The notes under the pieces are model-generated. The model did no database searches. It was not told the DNA's origin and saw nothing but the letters and a program-made list of their open reading frames with translations. 64,000 nt of DNA from assembly GCF_002855515.1 (NCBI RefSeq), contig NZ_PKRP01000004.1, forward strand, positions 248,001 through 312,000. Direction: 5' to 3'. Below, one piece after another: positions 1 to 8,492 of the stretch. Made by a program: the position numbers and the translations under genes. Every line of letters begins with the position of its first letter. Within the stretch, counting starts at the first letter, position 1. The stretch is from Rhizobium sp. TH135. GTDB lineage: Bacteria; Pseudomonadota; Alphaproteobacteria; Rhizobiales; Rhizobiaceae.

Positions 1-750
1 ACCTTCCGGGGTGATCGCCCCGAACTTGACGAGCTGAGCGAGGTTCAGCTTGTCCTTCTTGAACTTACGAATGGTGAGTGCTGGCCCGTCGATCGCAAGC
101 GGCGGAGCGATGACGTTCACACGCGAACCGTCGGGAAGACGCGCGTCGCAGATCGGGCTGGATTCATCGACGCGGCGGCCGACCTGGCTGACGATACGCT
201 GGCAGATCGACAGAAGCTGCGAATTGTCGCGGAAGCGGATCTCCGACTCGATCGTCTTTCCACCGACTTCGATGAAGGTCTGGCCAGCCCCGTTGACCAT
301 GATATCGGCGATATCGTCGCGTGCCAGCAGTGGCTCGAGCGGACCATAGCCCAGAACGTCGTTACAGATGTCCTCGAGCAGCTCTTCCTGCTCGGAGATC
401 GACATCGCGAAATTTTTGATCGTGATGATGTCGTTGACGATATCGCGGATTTCTTCGCGCGCGCTTTCGCCATCGAGCTTGGCCAACTGCGACAGGTCGA
501 TCGTGTCGATCAGCGCCGAAAACACCTGGCTCTTGGTGTCGTAATAATCTTCCGTCCGCGGTGGCTTCTTGCGGCTCGGGGTCTGCATCGAAGGCGGTGT
601 CACCTGCTGCCGGTTGCTGACCTCAGGGCTGCCAGGCTCGATCAGCGTGCTGGAGCGTGCCGCAGGCGCGGCAGCAGCCGGCTGTGCGGGGATCGTGCCG
701 ATACCCGCCCCACCTTTGCCGAAACCGTCGTTTCCGCGTTTGCCAAACAT
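1..750 (-). CDS. cpaF: CpaF/TadA-type pilus secretion ATPase (3' part cut off)
   Basis: Partial gene: 250 codons from the ATG at 750 run off the window edge. The protein begins with a Gly/Ala/Pro-rich linker of about 60 residues. It then has the N-terminal domain typical of Tad secretion ATPases, with stretches such as GYGPLEPLL, DIMVNG, QRIVSQVGRRVDESSP and DARLPDGSRVN. The Walker A and B motifs lie beyond the edge. In the family this hexameric cytoplasmic ATPase powers assembly of Flp pili at the inner membrane. It is the last visible gene of the minus-strand operon, 26 bases after cpaE. The family call is firm; only the N-terminal part can be judged. Confidence 0.93.
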   Translation of the reverse strand, partial: MFGKRGNDGFGKGGAGIGTIPAQPAAAAPAARSSTLIEPGSPEVSNRQQVTPPSMQTPSRKKPPRTEDYYDTKSQVFSALIDTIDLSQLAKLDGESAREEIRDIVNDIITIKNFAMSISEQEELLEDICNDVLGYGPLEPLLARDDIADIMVNGAGQTFIEVGGKTIESEIRFRDNSQLLSICQRIVSQVGRRVDESSPICDARLPDGSRVNVIAPPLAIDGPALTIRKFKKDKLNLAQLVKFGAITPEG

Positions 751-776
751 GAGCTCTACCTGTTCCTGTTACGGGT

Positions 777-2066
777 CTACTTCTTGCGCAGTTTCTCGAT
801 GAACGAGCCGAGTCCCGCCTTCTTGGGCTTCTTGATCGTCGCGCGGCCCGTCACGAGATGGGCAAGCTGCGAGAAGGTCTCCGCCGTCGGCGACTTCGCA
901 TCCATTTCGCTGATCATCCGACCACTATTGGCTGCCGTGCCGAAAAGCTGCGCGTCAAAGGGAATGATCGCGACCGGCTCAAGCTCGAGCGGTTCGAAGA
1001 AATCAGACGGCGCGATCTCCGGCCGCTTCGGCATCCCCACCTGATTGAGGATCAGATGCGGCGGCTTGTCCTGCGGCCTCAGCTTCTTCAGCGCGTCGAT
1101 CATGTTCTTCATGTTGCGCAGGTTGGCGAGGTCGGGCGCACAGGTAATGACGATCTCGTCGACATCGGCCAGCACCGCCCGCGTCCAGTCCGCCCAGGTG
1201 TGCGGCAGGTCGAGCACGGTCACCGGCGCGCTGCGCTGGAGAACATCGAGGATCGGTTGGAAGGCCCCACGCTCGTAGTCATAGCCGCGGTCGAGCATCG
1301 AAGGTGCCGCGAGCAGCGAAAGGTTCTGACCGCATTTCGTCAGCAGGCGGTCGAGGAACACCTCGTCCAATCGCTCCGGCGAAAACACGGCTTCCGCCAT
1401 GCCCTGGGCTGGATCCTGGTCGAAGTCGATATTCGCGGTGCCGAAGGGAAGATCGAGGTCGGCGAGAACAGTTTCGGTCGAAAACAGCGAGGAGATGCCG
1501 AAGGCACAGTTATGCGCGATAGTCGAGGAACCCACGCCGCCCTTGGCGCCGATGAAGGCAATGCTGCGACCGAGCGGCTCAGCCTCGGGATCAACGAAGA
1601 TCGAGGCAATCGCGCCCATCATGTCGGCCATGCTGAAGGGTGCTACGATGTATTCCGAAATGCCGCTGCGGATGAGTTCGCGATAGAGCGCGATATCGTT
1701 GTGGCGACCGACCACGATGACGCGAGAACTCGGGTCGCAGACCTCGGCCAGAGGTGCGAGTTCGCTCAAGAGATCACGTGGCGCCGCATCCGTCTCCAAA
1801 ATGATCAGGTTCGGCGTCGGCGTCGACGAGAACATGTTCGCCGCAGCAGAGATATTGCCATGCGTAACGCGCATGCTGACGCGCGCCATGCGCCGATCGC
1901 CTGCGCATTGCTCCATCGTCCGATGCACCGTCTCGCTGATGCAGAAGGCATGGATGGAAATGCGTGGCAGTGGCCGCAGGTTCTCGACGTCTCCAGCCGT
2001 AACGGTCGCGGAAGCCCCGTGATATCCGTCATTGGTATCGCCGATGTCATAATCGATCGCGTTCAT
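777..2066 (-). CDS. cpaE: CpaE-like pilus assembly/localisation ATPase
   Basis: 429 aa. Residues about 40-160 look like a degenerate receiver domain (LIILETDAAP, VIVVGRHNDIALYRELIRSG). Residues about 165-400 form a ParA/MinD-type ATPase with a deviant Walker A, FIGAKGGVGSSTIAHN, near residue 170 and the following LADLDLPFGTANIDF. In Caulobacter CpaE places the pilus secretion apparatus at the pole; a role here is inferred from family and position. It lies between cpaD (33 bases upstream) and cpaF (26 bases downstream) and is surely cotranscribed. The Lys/Arg-rich C-terminus is usual. Confidence 0.93.
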   Translation of the reverse strand: MNAIDYDIGDTNDGYHGASATVTAGDVENLRPLPRISIHAFCISETVHRTMEQCAGDRRMARVSMRVTHGNISAAANMFSSTPTPNLIILETDAAPRDLLSELAPLAEVCDPSSRVIVVGRHNDIALYRELIRSGISEYIVAPFSMADMMGAIASIFVDPEAEPLGRSIAFIGAKGGVGSSTIAHNCAFGISSLFSTETVLADLDLPFGTANIDFDQDPAQGMAEAVFSPERLDEVFLDRLLTKCGQNLSLLAAPSMLDRGYDYERGAFQPILDVLQRSAPVTVLDLPHTWADWTRAVLADVDEIVITCAPDLANLRNMKNMIDALKKLRPQDKPPHLILNQVGMPKRPEIAPSDFFEPLELEPVAIIPFDAQLFGTAANSGRMISEMDAKSPTAETFSQLAHLVTGRATIKKPKKAGLGSFIEKLRKK

Positions 2067-2099
2067 GCTCTCATCCCGTCCTCTTGGACCGCTGCCGCA

Positions 2100-2819
2100 T
2101 CAGTTGGTGGAGGTGTCACTTCCGTCGCGATAGAGACCGATGACGGTCGACCGCCGGGTCGCGTCGATCGGTGCCATATCGCGGGGGGTAACGAGATCCA
2201 TCGGATTGGCAATCTGAGCGGCGAGGTTGCTCTGCGTCGCGCAGCCGAAATTGTGGTAGTTCTTGTTGCTGAAGGTGTTGTTCTGCAGATCCTCGGGCCA
2301 CTCGCCGCAAGGGTTGGTCATCGCCGTGATCGCCACATAGCTGATCCGCACCGGTGCGGCATTGCTGTTCGCCTCAGCCTGATACGAGGTCTCGATGATC
2401 CGGTTCGAAGGCACGCCGCGGGTGGTCAGAACCTGACGGATCTGCTTGCGCATGGCAGAGGCCGCACCGGAATTCGGCGAACCGTGCGGAATCATGACCT
2501 GGATCGTACCCGTAGAGGCCGAGAGGTAGTCTGCGGCAAAGCCTGCAATCGAATCCTGCACGCTCACTGTCAGCCTGTGGTCGCCGGAAGCGATCGGAAC
2601 GTCGAGCGTGTGCTCGACCTCGCTCAGCATGATCGGATGGCGCGTGCGGTAGTCGTCCGGAACGGCCGATGTCGACATCTGATCCTTCATGCTGCCGCAG
2701 CCGGAAAGCACGGCGGCCGAGCCGATGATCAGGCTGGAAAGAACGAGACGCTGGAATGACTGACGTGCGGATGCCATGGCTGGCCGACTTTCCCTGACTT
2801 GACGTGCCGAGTGTTTCAT
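2100..2819 (-). CDS. cpaD: CpaD-family pilus assembly lipoprotein
   Basis: 239 aa from the ATG at 2819, which has AGGA six bases upstream. A GTG at 2840 would overlap the cpaC stop but has poorer context. A basic N-terminus, a hydrophobic stretch and the lipobox VLSGC (Cys near residue 41) predict an outer-membrane lipoprotein. The body carries the CpaD family pattern, with a repeated unit related to OmpA-like peptidoglycan-associated folds and a conserved C-terminal NPCGEWP...NFGCATQSNLAAQIANPMDL region. CpaD is thought to help the secretin assemble. It lies directly after cpaC in the pilus operon. Confidence 0.92.
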   Translation of the reverse strand: MKHSARQVRESRPAMASARQSFQRLVLSSLIIGSAAVLSGCGSMKDQMSTSAVPDDYRTRHPIMLSEVEHTLDVPIASGDHRLTVSVQDSIAGFAADYLSASTGTIQVMIPHGSPNSGAASAMRKQIRQVLTTRGVPSNRIIETSYQAEANSNAAPVRISYVAITAMTNPCGEWPEDLQNNTFSNKNYHNFGCATQSNLAAQIANPMDLVTPRDMAPIDATRRSTVIGLYRDGSDTSTN

Positions 2820-2836
2820 CACGATCCTCGCGCCGT

Positions 2837-4393
2837 TCACTTGTAGATGAAGCCTACCGCGCCATGGTATTGGCCGGTCGGTTCGCTGTTCTCGCGGCGG
2901 CCATAGACCTTGTTCACCTTGTTCAGGAAGAAGGTCGCACCGTCGTTCTCGGGGTTGAAATTGTCATCCGGGCGCGACAGCGCGCCGCGCGCCACAGGCC
3001 GCACCAGATAGGGCGTCGCAATGATGACGAGTTCGGTCTCGTTGCGCTGGAAGTCCTTGCTTCGGAAAAGCGTGCCCAGCACCGGAACCTTGGAAAGGCC
3101 CGGCAGGCCCGACATTGCCTGGCGGATATTGTCCTGCACGAGACCGGCAATCACGATCGAACCACCGGACGGCAGTTCCACTGTTGTCGACGCTTCGCGC
3201 TTGCGGATCGAGAGATAGGTCGAACCAGGAATCTGGTTCAGGATGTTGCCCGTCACCTGGGATGCTTCCCAGGTGGGTTCCGAGACATTGGTCTCGATCT
3301 GCAGGCTGATGCGGCCGGGGGCGAGCACCACAGGGCGGAAGTTCAGCTCGATCCCGTAGTCGACCGACTGTGTCGTGCGGTCGATGGATATGCCCTCTTC
3401 GTCGCTGGTTACTTCTTGCTGACCGGCGAGTCGGAACTCACCGCCGACATAGAACTTTGCCGGCTCACCCGAAATCGCTGTGAGGCTCGGCTCTGCGAGC
3501 GTCCGCATGACGCCGGCCTGTTCCATGGCATTGATGTAGGTATTGATCCCGAGGCTGCCGATGCCTGCGGAAATCGTGGCAGTACCGGTCGGATCGATCG
3601 CATTGCCGAGGTTCGAAGGGTTGGCGTAGCTGATGCCCGTCGAGCCGTCGGAAATGCTACCCGAGAAGCCGAGCTGCTTCAGCACCTGGCGGCTCACTTC
3701 CGCCACGGTGACCTTGAGCGTCACCTGATCCTCACCCTCGATTGTCAGGAGGTTGACGATCTGTGATGTCTGTCTCTGTTCGGCATAGATCGCGACGGCG
3801 CCGTCGCCGCTGCTCTCGCTTGTTGCGGTCGTGTTGCGGGTGGTCGCTTCACCGCCCTTGAGGAAGGCTTCGGCGAGGCTGGCTGCACGAGATGCATCCT
3901 GCGGCGTGCGCACTGTGCCTGTCAGCACGATGTTGTCAGAGACAATCTCGACCTTAATGTCGGATTCTGGAATGAAGCGCCGCAAATTGGTTTCAAGGCC
4001 CGAGATATCGCGCTCGATCTGGATATCGAGGCTGACGATCTCGTTGCCGTCGGCACCGAAGATGAAGATATTCGTCTGGCCGACCATCTTGCCGAACAGA
4101 TAGATCCGGCGAGACGAGCGCGTCACGGCGTCGGCCATCACAGGGTCGGCTACGAGGATATCGTGTGCGTCCGCCGGCAAATCGACGACCAGCGCCTTGT
4201 TCAGCCCGAGCTTGATGGCCCTGCGTGCGCCAGGGCCTGAATTGGTGATCCGGAGCACCGATTCCTGTGCTGCTTCAGCCGCGGGGAAGGGCGATCCGTG
4301 CTTGGAAAACGAGGTCGGTACGCCGCTGATCGCCATGGCAAAGGCAATGCTGGCGGTCAAGGAAACTCGAAGTTGGTGCGTCAGGCTGGCCAC
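2837..4393 (-). CDS. cpaC: CpaC/RcpA-type secretin of the Tad pilus
   Basis: 518 aa starting with GTG at 4393, preceded by GGGGA; it starts 13 bases after the cpaB stop. A signal peptide covers about residues 1-40. The N-terminal pilus-assembly domain (ALVVDLPADAHDILVADP) is followed by a BON-like domain (VEIVSDNIVLTGTVRTPQDA). The secretin core, about residues 230-470, includes the typical PSGGSIVIAGL, LPGLSKVPVLGTLF and ELVIIATPYLVRP blocks. It should form the outer-membrane ring through which Flp pili emerge. A stand-alone copy of its N-terminal domain is encoded at 6631-7035. Confidence 0.95.
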   Translation of the reverse strand: MASLTHQLRVSLTASIAFAMAISGVPTSFSKHGSPFPAAEAAQESVLRITNSGPGARRAIKLGLNKALVVDLPADAHDILVADPVMADAVTRSSRRIYLFGKMVGQTNIFIFGADGNEIVSLDIQIERDISGLETNLRRFIPESDIKVEIVSDNIVLTGTVRTPQDASRAASLAEAFLKGGEATTRNTTATSESSGDGAVAIYAEQRQTSQIVNLLTIEGEDQVTLKVTVAEVSRQVLKQLGFSGSISDGSTGISYANPSNLGNAIDPTGTATISAGIGSLGINTYINAMEQAGVMRTLAEPSLTAISGEPAKFYVGGEFRLAGQQEVTSDEEGISIDRTTQSVDYGIELNFRPVVLAPGRISLQIETNVSEPTWEASQVTGNILNQIPGSTYLSIRKREASTTVELPSGGSIVIAGLVQDNIRQAMSGLPGLSKVPVLGTLFRSKDFQRNETELVIIATPYLVRPVARGALSRPDDNFNPENDGATFFLNKVNKVYGRRENSEPTGQYHGAVGFIYK

Positions 4394-4406
4394 GATGCGT
4401 CCCCAC

Positions 4407-5219
4407 TCACTGCATGGAATTGGCTGGCGAGGCGGTCGATTTGACGACCTCGCCGGACTTGATGACCTGGATGGTCGGCTGGCCGTCTCCGCCGCTTAAC
4501 AGATGCTCGGCGGCGGAGGTGTCTTCCTCCTGGGCATCTGCAACGGAACGAAGTGCCAGCGACAGGCGGTCGGCCATCTGCTGGGCAACGGTAATCACTT
4601 TGGTCTGGTCCGGTGTCAGCTCCAGCGTCGCGGTCGTGCCGATAACGGATTTGGATCCATCGGGCGCTTCCTCGATTTGCTGGTCGATTGCGAGAACCCG
4701 CACGTTGGACAGAACGGTTTCCGTCAGGAAGTTGTCCTCGTCGCCCTTGCGCACCATGATCACGTCGACCCGGTCGTTCGGCAGGATGAAGCCGCCGGCG
4801 CCGGTCGCAACCGAGATTTCGGTGGAGACGGCGCGCTTGCCGGAAGGCAGCAGCGCAGAAAGGATGCGGGACGAGGAATCGGCGATCTTTTCCCGGCGCA
4901 AGGGTTCGCCCTCGAAGACCGGCAGGCGGACGACGACGCCCGTTAACTCCGTCAGCGCGTCAGGCCGTGTGGAAGACGTGATGAAGCCGTCGACGAGGCT
5001 TCCCTCCGGCCAGGGCATCCAGCGCATGGACGTTTCATCGAGCCGGGCACCGACGGGCAAGTTCTTGGCCGAGACCAAAACGTCGATCGTCGGTTCCTTT
5101 TCGACGACAGAGTCTTGAACGATAACGGTCTGGTTGCCGCTCAGCCGCATGGCGAGGAGACCGGCCATACCGGCGGCCACGACGGCGACAGCGAGTATGA
5201 TGAGGCGGGCGGGTTTCAT
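4407..5219 (-). CDS. cpaB: CpaB/RcpC Flp pilus assembly protein
   Basis: 270 aa with one N-terminal membrane segment (about residues 7-25) and a periplasmic part. An SAF domain begins with VLVSAKNLPVGARLDETSMRWMPWPEGS. It is followed by the RcpC/CpaB signature region ALLPSGKRAVSTEISV, GGFILPNDRVDVIMV and TLELTPDQTKVITVAQQ. CpaB stabilises the secretin channel in related systems. The 115-base gap upstream is unusually AT-rich and could carry a second promoter. cpaC follows 13 bases later. Confidence 0.94.
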   Translation of the reverse strand: MKPARLIILAVAVVAAGMAGLLAMRLSGNQTVIVQDSVVEKEPTIDVLVSAKNLPVGARLDETSMRWMPWPEGSLVDGFITSSTRPDALTELTGVVVRLPVFEGEPLRREKIADSSSRILSALLPSGKRAVSTEISVATGAGGFILPNDRVDVIMVRKGDEDNFLTETVLSNVRVLAIDQQIEEAPDGSKSVIGTTATLELTPDQTKVITVAQQMADRLSLALRSVADAQEEDTSAAEHLLSGGDGQPTIQVIKSGEVVKSTASPANSMQ

Positions 5220-5282
5220 GATCGATCCTCGGGCGACGCAATAGGTTCTGCCGGCAAGATTGATCAGGAATTGGTGTACTTA

Positions 5283-5315
5283 TAGTTAATAAGCCGCTTA
5301 CAATCGTAGTTAATA
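5283..5315. repeat. Direct repeat TAGTTAATA in AT-rich gap before cpaB
   Basis: The 9-mer TAGTTAATA occurs at 5283-5291 and again at 5307-5315, 24 bases apart, inside the AT-rich spacer (5220-5334) between cpaA and cpaB. It could be a regulator-binding site or part of an internal promoter for cpaB onward. The function is not established. Confidence 0.35.
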
Positions 5316-5334
5316 GAAGGTTTCTCGCGCGCCC

Positions 5335-5847
5335 TCAGTGGAGGTTTTGTATCGCGGCCACGACGAGCGGGGAGCTGGGATAGGCAATCAATCCGGCAGC
5401 GCCGATGGCGATTGCATAGGGAATTTTGTTCGCGACCATCAGGGTTTGGGGAAGCTTCATCCCGACCGTCGCCAGCTTGTCCCAGTTTGCGCGCAGCAGA
5501 ATCACGGCAACGGTCAACAGGCCACCGATATATCCCGTGAACGCCAGAAACTCGAAGAGGGACGTGTTGAAACCGAACCACAGTGCCGCCGCGGTCAGGA
5601 TCTTGGCGTCGCCGCCTCCCATGACATTCAAAGCGAAAAGCGTGAAGCAGACGGCGAAGACCATCAGGGCTGCGGCCAGATGCCAGCCAATCTCGACAAG
5701 GCCGAGACCACTGAATGGCATGATCAGGAAAAAGGACGCAGCAAGGATAGCAGGGATCCGGTTGGGGATCTTCATCTCCAGGAAGTCGGTCAACGACGCC
5801 AAGACGAGACAGAGCGGAGGAATGAGAAAGACGGCCGCATTATACAT
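5335..5847 (-). CDS. cpaA: CpaA prepilin peptidase
   Basis: 170 aa from the ATG at 5847, which has GGGAG eight bases upstream; an in-frame ATG at 5901 lacks this context. It is a small A24A-family peptidase. The two catalytic aspartates are visible in TDFLEMKIPN (near residue 21) and in the GGGDAK motif (near residue 79). Four to five hydrophobic segments indicate an inner-membrane protein. It should remove the leader from the Flp pilin encoded just upstream and from TadE/TadG-like pseudopilins. The large N-terminal methylase domain of classical PilD enzymes is absent, as usual for Tad systems. Confidence 0.93.
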   Translation of the reverse strand: MYNAAVFLIPPLCLVLASLTDFLEMKIPNRIPAILAASFFLIMPFSGLGLVEIGWHLAAALMVFAVCFTLFALNVMGGGDAKILTAAALWFGFNTSLFEFLAFTGYIGGLLTVAVILLRANWDKLATVGMKLPQTLMVANKIPYAIAIGAAGLIAYPSSPLVVAAIQNLH

Positions 5848-5934
5848 GTGAAGCTCCCAGTCAGATCGCCATTCTGGCTGAAATCTGTTTGCAAATGGCA
5901 AACGGCGAGGTCCATTGAATGGTCAGAAACTGAA

Positions 5935-5960
5935 AAAGCCGCCCTGAGGCGGCTTTAACA
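5935..5960 (-). terminator. Rho-independent terminator after the pilin gene
   Basis: A perfect 9-bp stem (AAAGCCGCC at 5935-5943 pairing with GGCGGCTTT at 5948-5956) with a CTGA loop. Read on the minus strand it ends in a T run. It lies between the pilin stop (5980) and cpaA. It would end most pilin transcripts while leaking into cpaA-F, giving the expected excess of pilin over machinery. Confidence 0.8.
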
Positions 5961-5979
5961 GACAGTCGATGAGGACCGC

Positions 5980-6162
5980 TTAGTACTTGGCAGCCGCGTT
6001 GGTCATCTTGGTCGAGACCCCAGCGAACGTGTTGTTCAGAGCCGTACCCAGGGTCGTCGCGCCGGTGATGAGCGCTACGGAAATCAGGGCGGCGATCAGG
6101 CCGTATTCGATGGCGGTTGCGCCGGACTCGTCCTTGACGAAACGTGCGAAAAGCTTGGTCAT
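5980..6162 (-). CDS. Flp-type major pilin
   Basis: 60 aa, the normal size for Flp/Fap pilins. It has a short basic leader with the processing motif ESGATAIEYGLIAAL: cleavage after the Gly of SGA, then a hydrophobic helix, with the conserved Glu and Tyr of class IVb pilins. GGAG stands seven bases before the ATG. It is the first gene of the operon and is followed by its own terminator. It is orthologous in position to ctpA/pilA of Agrobacterium and Caulobacter, where it forms the adhesive pilus fibre. Confidence 0.96.
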   Translation of the reverse strand: MTKLFARFVKDESGATAIEYGLIAALISVALITGATTLGTALNNTFAGVSTKMTNAAAKY

Positions 6163-6630
6163 GTTATTTCTCCTACTCCGCGAGGTTGATCAGCACTGCC
6201 GGCAACTGTTTGCCGTTGCTCGGATGTCGCCAACCTAAACGCCGCCGTGTTGCCATCGACTTAAGAAAAACGGTTAGCAGATCGTGAAACGCCGCTAGCA
6301 TTCGCCGTGGTAAACGAATGCTGGAGACGACTGTTAAGATGCCGCGAAATGCCCCGGGTTTCCGGCTTTTTGCCTTCCATGACGGCGTATCCGCCGCAGC
6401 ACGTGCCCGCTTGGCAGACGGGGGCAAGAGCCGAGTTAACAAGTCCTGCCGCTTTATCGTACCGAGATGGCACGGATTGAGGGTTCCAGGCATGTGCTGG
6501 CGATGAAAAAGGGGCGCGCGGGCGACGGGACGGGCCCCGAAGTCGGCCTTCTCACCGGTTTAACGCTTCATTCACCTAAAGCCGGCATCCTCACGGCACT
6601 TCTTCACGCGCGTATTCCAAAGGCACGTCC
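6163..6630. promoter_or_regulatory. Divergent promoter region of the pilin operon
   Basis: 468 bases without a credible gene, between the divergent pilin operon and the 6631 gene. It contains an inverted repeat AGCATTCG-N10-CGAATGCT (6297-6322), 135 bases upstream of the pilin start. Four TTAA half-sites lie at 6261, 6334, 6436 and 6560. TTAA half-sites recall CtrA, which controls pilA in Caulobacter, but no full TTAA-N7-TTAA site is present. The regulatory role is inferred from position. Confidence 0.45.
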
Positions 6631-7035
6631 ATGTCCGATCGTCGTTTCGCCGCTGCCGCAGCCATGATCCTGGCCATTGCCATGGTCGCGCCCGCGCCCA
6701 CAGCGTATGCGGAGGATGAAGGCATCCTGCGTGTCTATATGAATAGCGCGCGGGTCCTGAAGCTGGATCGCCCCGTGAGCAAGGTTATCGTCGGGAATGC
6801 GGAGGTGGCGGATGCCACGGTCGCCGATTCAAAGACGATCGTCTTGACCGGCCGCTCTTACGGAACCACCAACCTCGTCCTGCTCGATGCCGATGGCAAT
6901 GCGATTGTCGACGAGCGGATCCTCGTGTCCATCGACGAAGCGAGCACCGTCCGCGTGTTCAAGTCGACGGCACGCACCGTCCTTTCCTGCACGCCGAACT
7001 GTGAGGAACACGCCCAGACCGGCGCCACTCCGTAA
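6631..7035 (+). CDS. Stand-alone secretin N-terminal domain pilus assembly protein
   Basis: 134 aa with a clear signal peptide (hydrophobic run to about residue 27, cleavage near AYAED). The rest matches the pilus-assembly N-domain found at the start of CpaC: RVLKLDRPVSKVIVGNAEVADATVADSKTIVLTGRSYGTTNLVLLDADGN. There is no secretin barrel. A Cys pair occurs near the C-terminus (SCTPNCEE). It is periplasmic by prediction and probably an accessory of the Tad secretin. It is transcribed away from the pilin operon and toward the TadE/G genes. Confidence 0.8.
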   Translation: MSDRRFAAAAAMILAIAMVAPAPTAYAEDEGILRVYMNSARVLKLDRPVSKVIVGNAEVADATVADSKTIVLTGRSYGTTNLVLLDADGNAIVDERILVSIDEASTVRVFKSTARTVLSCTPNCEEHAQTGATP

Positions 7036-7144
7036 CGTTTGCGAGTTTTCGGTTCTGCCGGCTCTGCAAAGTGTAAATATTCGGGAAACGGAAAATCAAC
7101 ATTTGGCCCGTAGCTTCTCCTCATCTTTGAGGGTGAACAAGGCT

Positions 7145-7786
7145 ATGACGAGCCAGCATATCGATCGACATCAAAGGATTGAGCGCATCCGCAGACCACG
7201 CTTCCGTCTCTGGCGGAAACTTGCGCGGTCGAGAGATGGCGCGGCTGCCATTGAATTCGCGATCTTGGCGATCCCCTATTTCCTGATCGTCTTCGCGATC
7301 ATCGAGACCTTTGTTGCCTTTGCCGCCGAGCAGCTTGTGACCAACGCGGTCAATACGCTCGGCCGGCAGCTGCGCACCGGACAGATTACCTACCAGCTAA
7401 ACCGTGTCGACACGGACATGGATGTGACGAAGTTCCGCAGAGCCTTCTGCAACGAGGTTAACATCATGATCCAGTGCTCGGAGAGTGAAATCACCACGCC
7501 GAGCAAGCTCTATATCGATGCCCGGACCTTTGCGAGTTTCGCTGCCATTCCGAAAACCATCCCGCGTGTCTCGACGGCCAGCTACGCCGATATCGATCCG
7601 ACCAGCTTCAAGTTCACGCCCGGCGGCCCCTCCACGATCAACATGCTGCGCGCCTACTACCGCTGGCAGGTGATCACGGACCTCGTCCGCCCCTACATCA
7701 CGACCATTCGCCCCGCCGATGGCTCCATGCCGTCAGACTTCCTGATCGTCGCCACCACCGCCTTCCAAAACGAGAACTATCCATGA
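7145..7786 (+). CDS. TadE/TadG-type pseudopilin
   Basis: 213 aa from the ATG at 7145. A basic cytoplasmic stretch of about 35 residues is followed by the TadE motif RDGAAAIEFAILAIPYFLIV with the conserved Glu, forming one membrane helix. The remainder is periplasmic. Such proteins are processed by the prepilin peptidase and are needed for Flp pilus assembly. The stop overlaps the start of the next gene (ATGA), so the two are translationally coupled. An upstream in-frame extension back to 6887 overlaps the previous gene and is not believed. Confidence 0.85.
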   Translation: MTSQHIDRHQRIERIRRPRFRLWRKLARSRDGAAAIEFAILAIPYFLIVFAIIETFVAFAAEQLVTNAVNTLGRQLRTGQITYQLNRVDTDMDVTKFRRAFCNEVNIMIQCSESEITTPSKLYIDARTFASFAAIPKTIPRVSTASYADIDPTSFKFTPGGPSTINMLRAYYRWQVITDLVRPYITTIRPADGSMPSDFLIVATTAFQNENYP

Positions 7787-8406
7787 GCACCAGCGGCCGA
7801 GATATGTCCTTGCTGATACGAAGCGCGACCTCTCTGCAGCGCGGCGTGGCGGGTGCTCGAAGCACGTTCAGGCGCTTCCTGCATGACCGGCAGGGCGTCG
7901 GAGGCGTGGAATTCGCCATCGTCGCTCCCATGCTCATCGTCCTCTATCTCATGGCTTTTGAACTCACCATGGGTCTTAGCGTCGCCAAAAAGACGTCGAT
8001 GGCGAGCAGCACCGTGGCCGATCTCGTCGCCCGCCAGGAAAAGGTCAACAAGACCTTCCTCGCCACCATGGCGGATGTCTCCGGAGCCGTCTTCGTTCCC
8101 TATCCCTCCAACAATCTCGTCATCAAAGTGAGCGCGATCAAGATCGACTCCGCCAAGGCCCCCAAGGTGGCCTGGTCCTGGTCGACAACCGGAGTGGCGC
8201 CCTATGCCGTCGGAACAACGGCTCCCGTGCCCGCCGATATGCTGGTGGCCGATACCTTTCTCATCCGTAGCGAACTCAGCGTCACGCACGAATTGATGAT
8301 GTACCTGCCCGGCCTGTCCGGTACGCAGGCCAAGAGCCTGACGATCGGCCGAGAGTTCTATTTCCGCCAGCGCCTCGGCACGGAAGTCACCTGCAGCGAC
8401 TGCTGA
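7783..8406 (+). CDS. TadE/TadG-type pseudopilin
   Basis: 207 aa. A basic N-terminus is followed by the TadE signature RQGVGGVEFAIVAPMLIVLYLMAFE near residues 36-60, one membrane span, and a periplasmic domain ending in a CSDC pair. It overlaps the preceding TadE gene by four bases. The two probably act together as minor pseudopilins of the Tad machine encoded on the opposite strand. It is separated from deoB by 86 bases in which no strong terminator is seen. Confidence 0.85.
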   Translation: MSTSGRDMSLLIRSATSLQRGVAGARSTFRRFLHDRQGVGGVEFAIVAPMLIVLYLMAFELTMGLSVAKKTSMASSTVADLVARQEKVNKTFLATMADVSGAVFVPYPSNNLVIKVSAIKIDSAKAPKVAWSWSTTGVAPYAVGTTAPVPADMLVADTFLIRSELSVTHELMMYLPGLSGTQAKSLTIGREFYFRQRLGTEVTCSDC

Positions 8407-8492
8407 GCAGGTTTGCCAAGGCCTTGGACAGGCGCTAAGGATGCTGGCAAAGGCCGGCACACACAGCAACCAGACCCGGCCGTGAGTTGCAC

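Noticed and set aside
858-2759. 633-codon open frame on the plus strand
   Set aside because: It runs antisense to cpaE and cpaD, is Arg/His-rich and has no family pattern. It is a shadow of high-GC codon bias.
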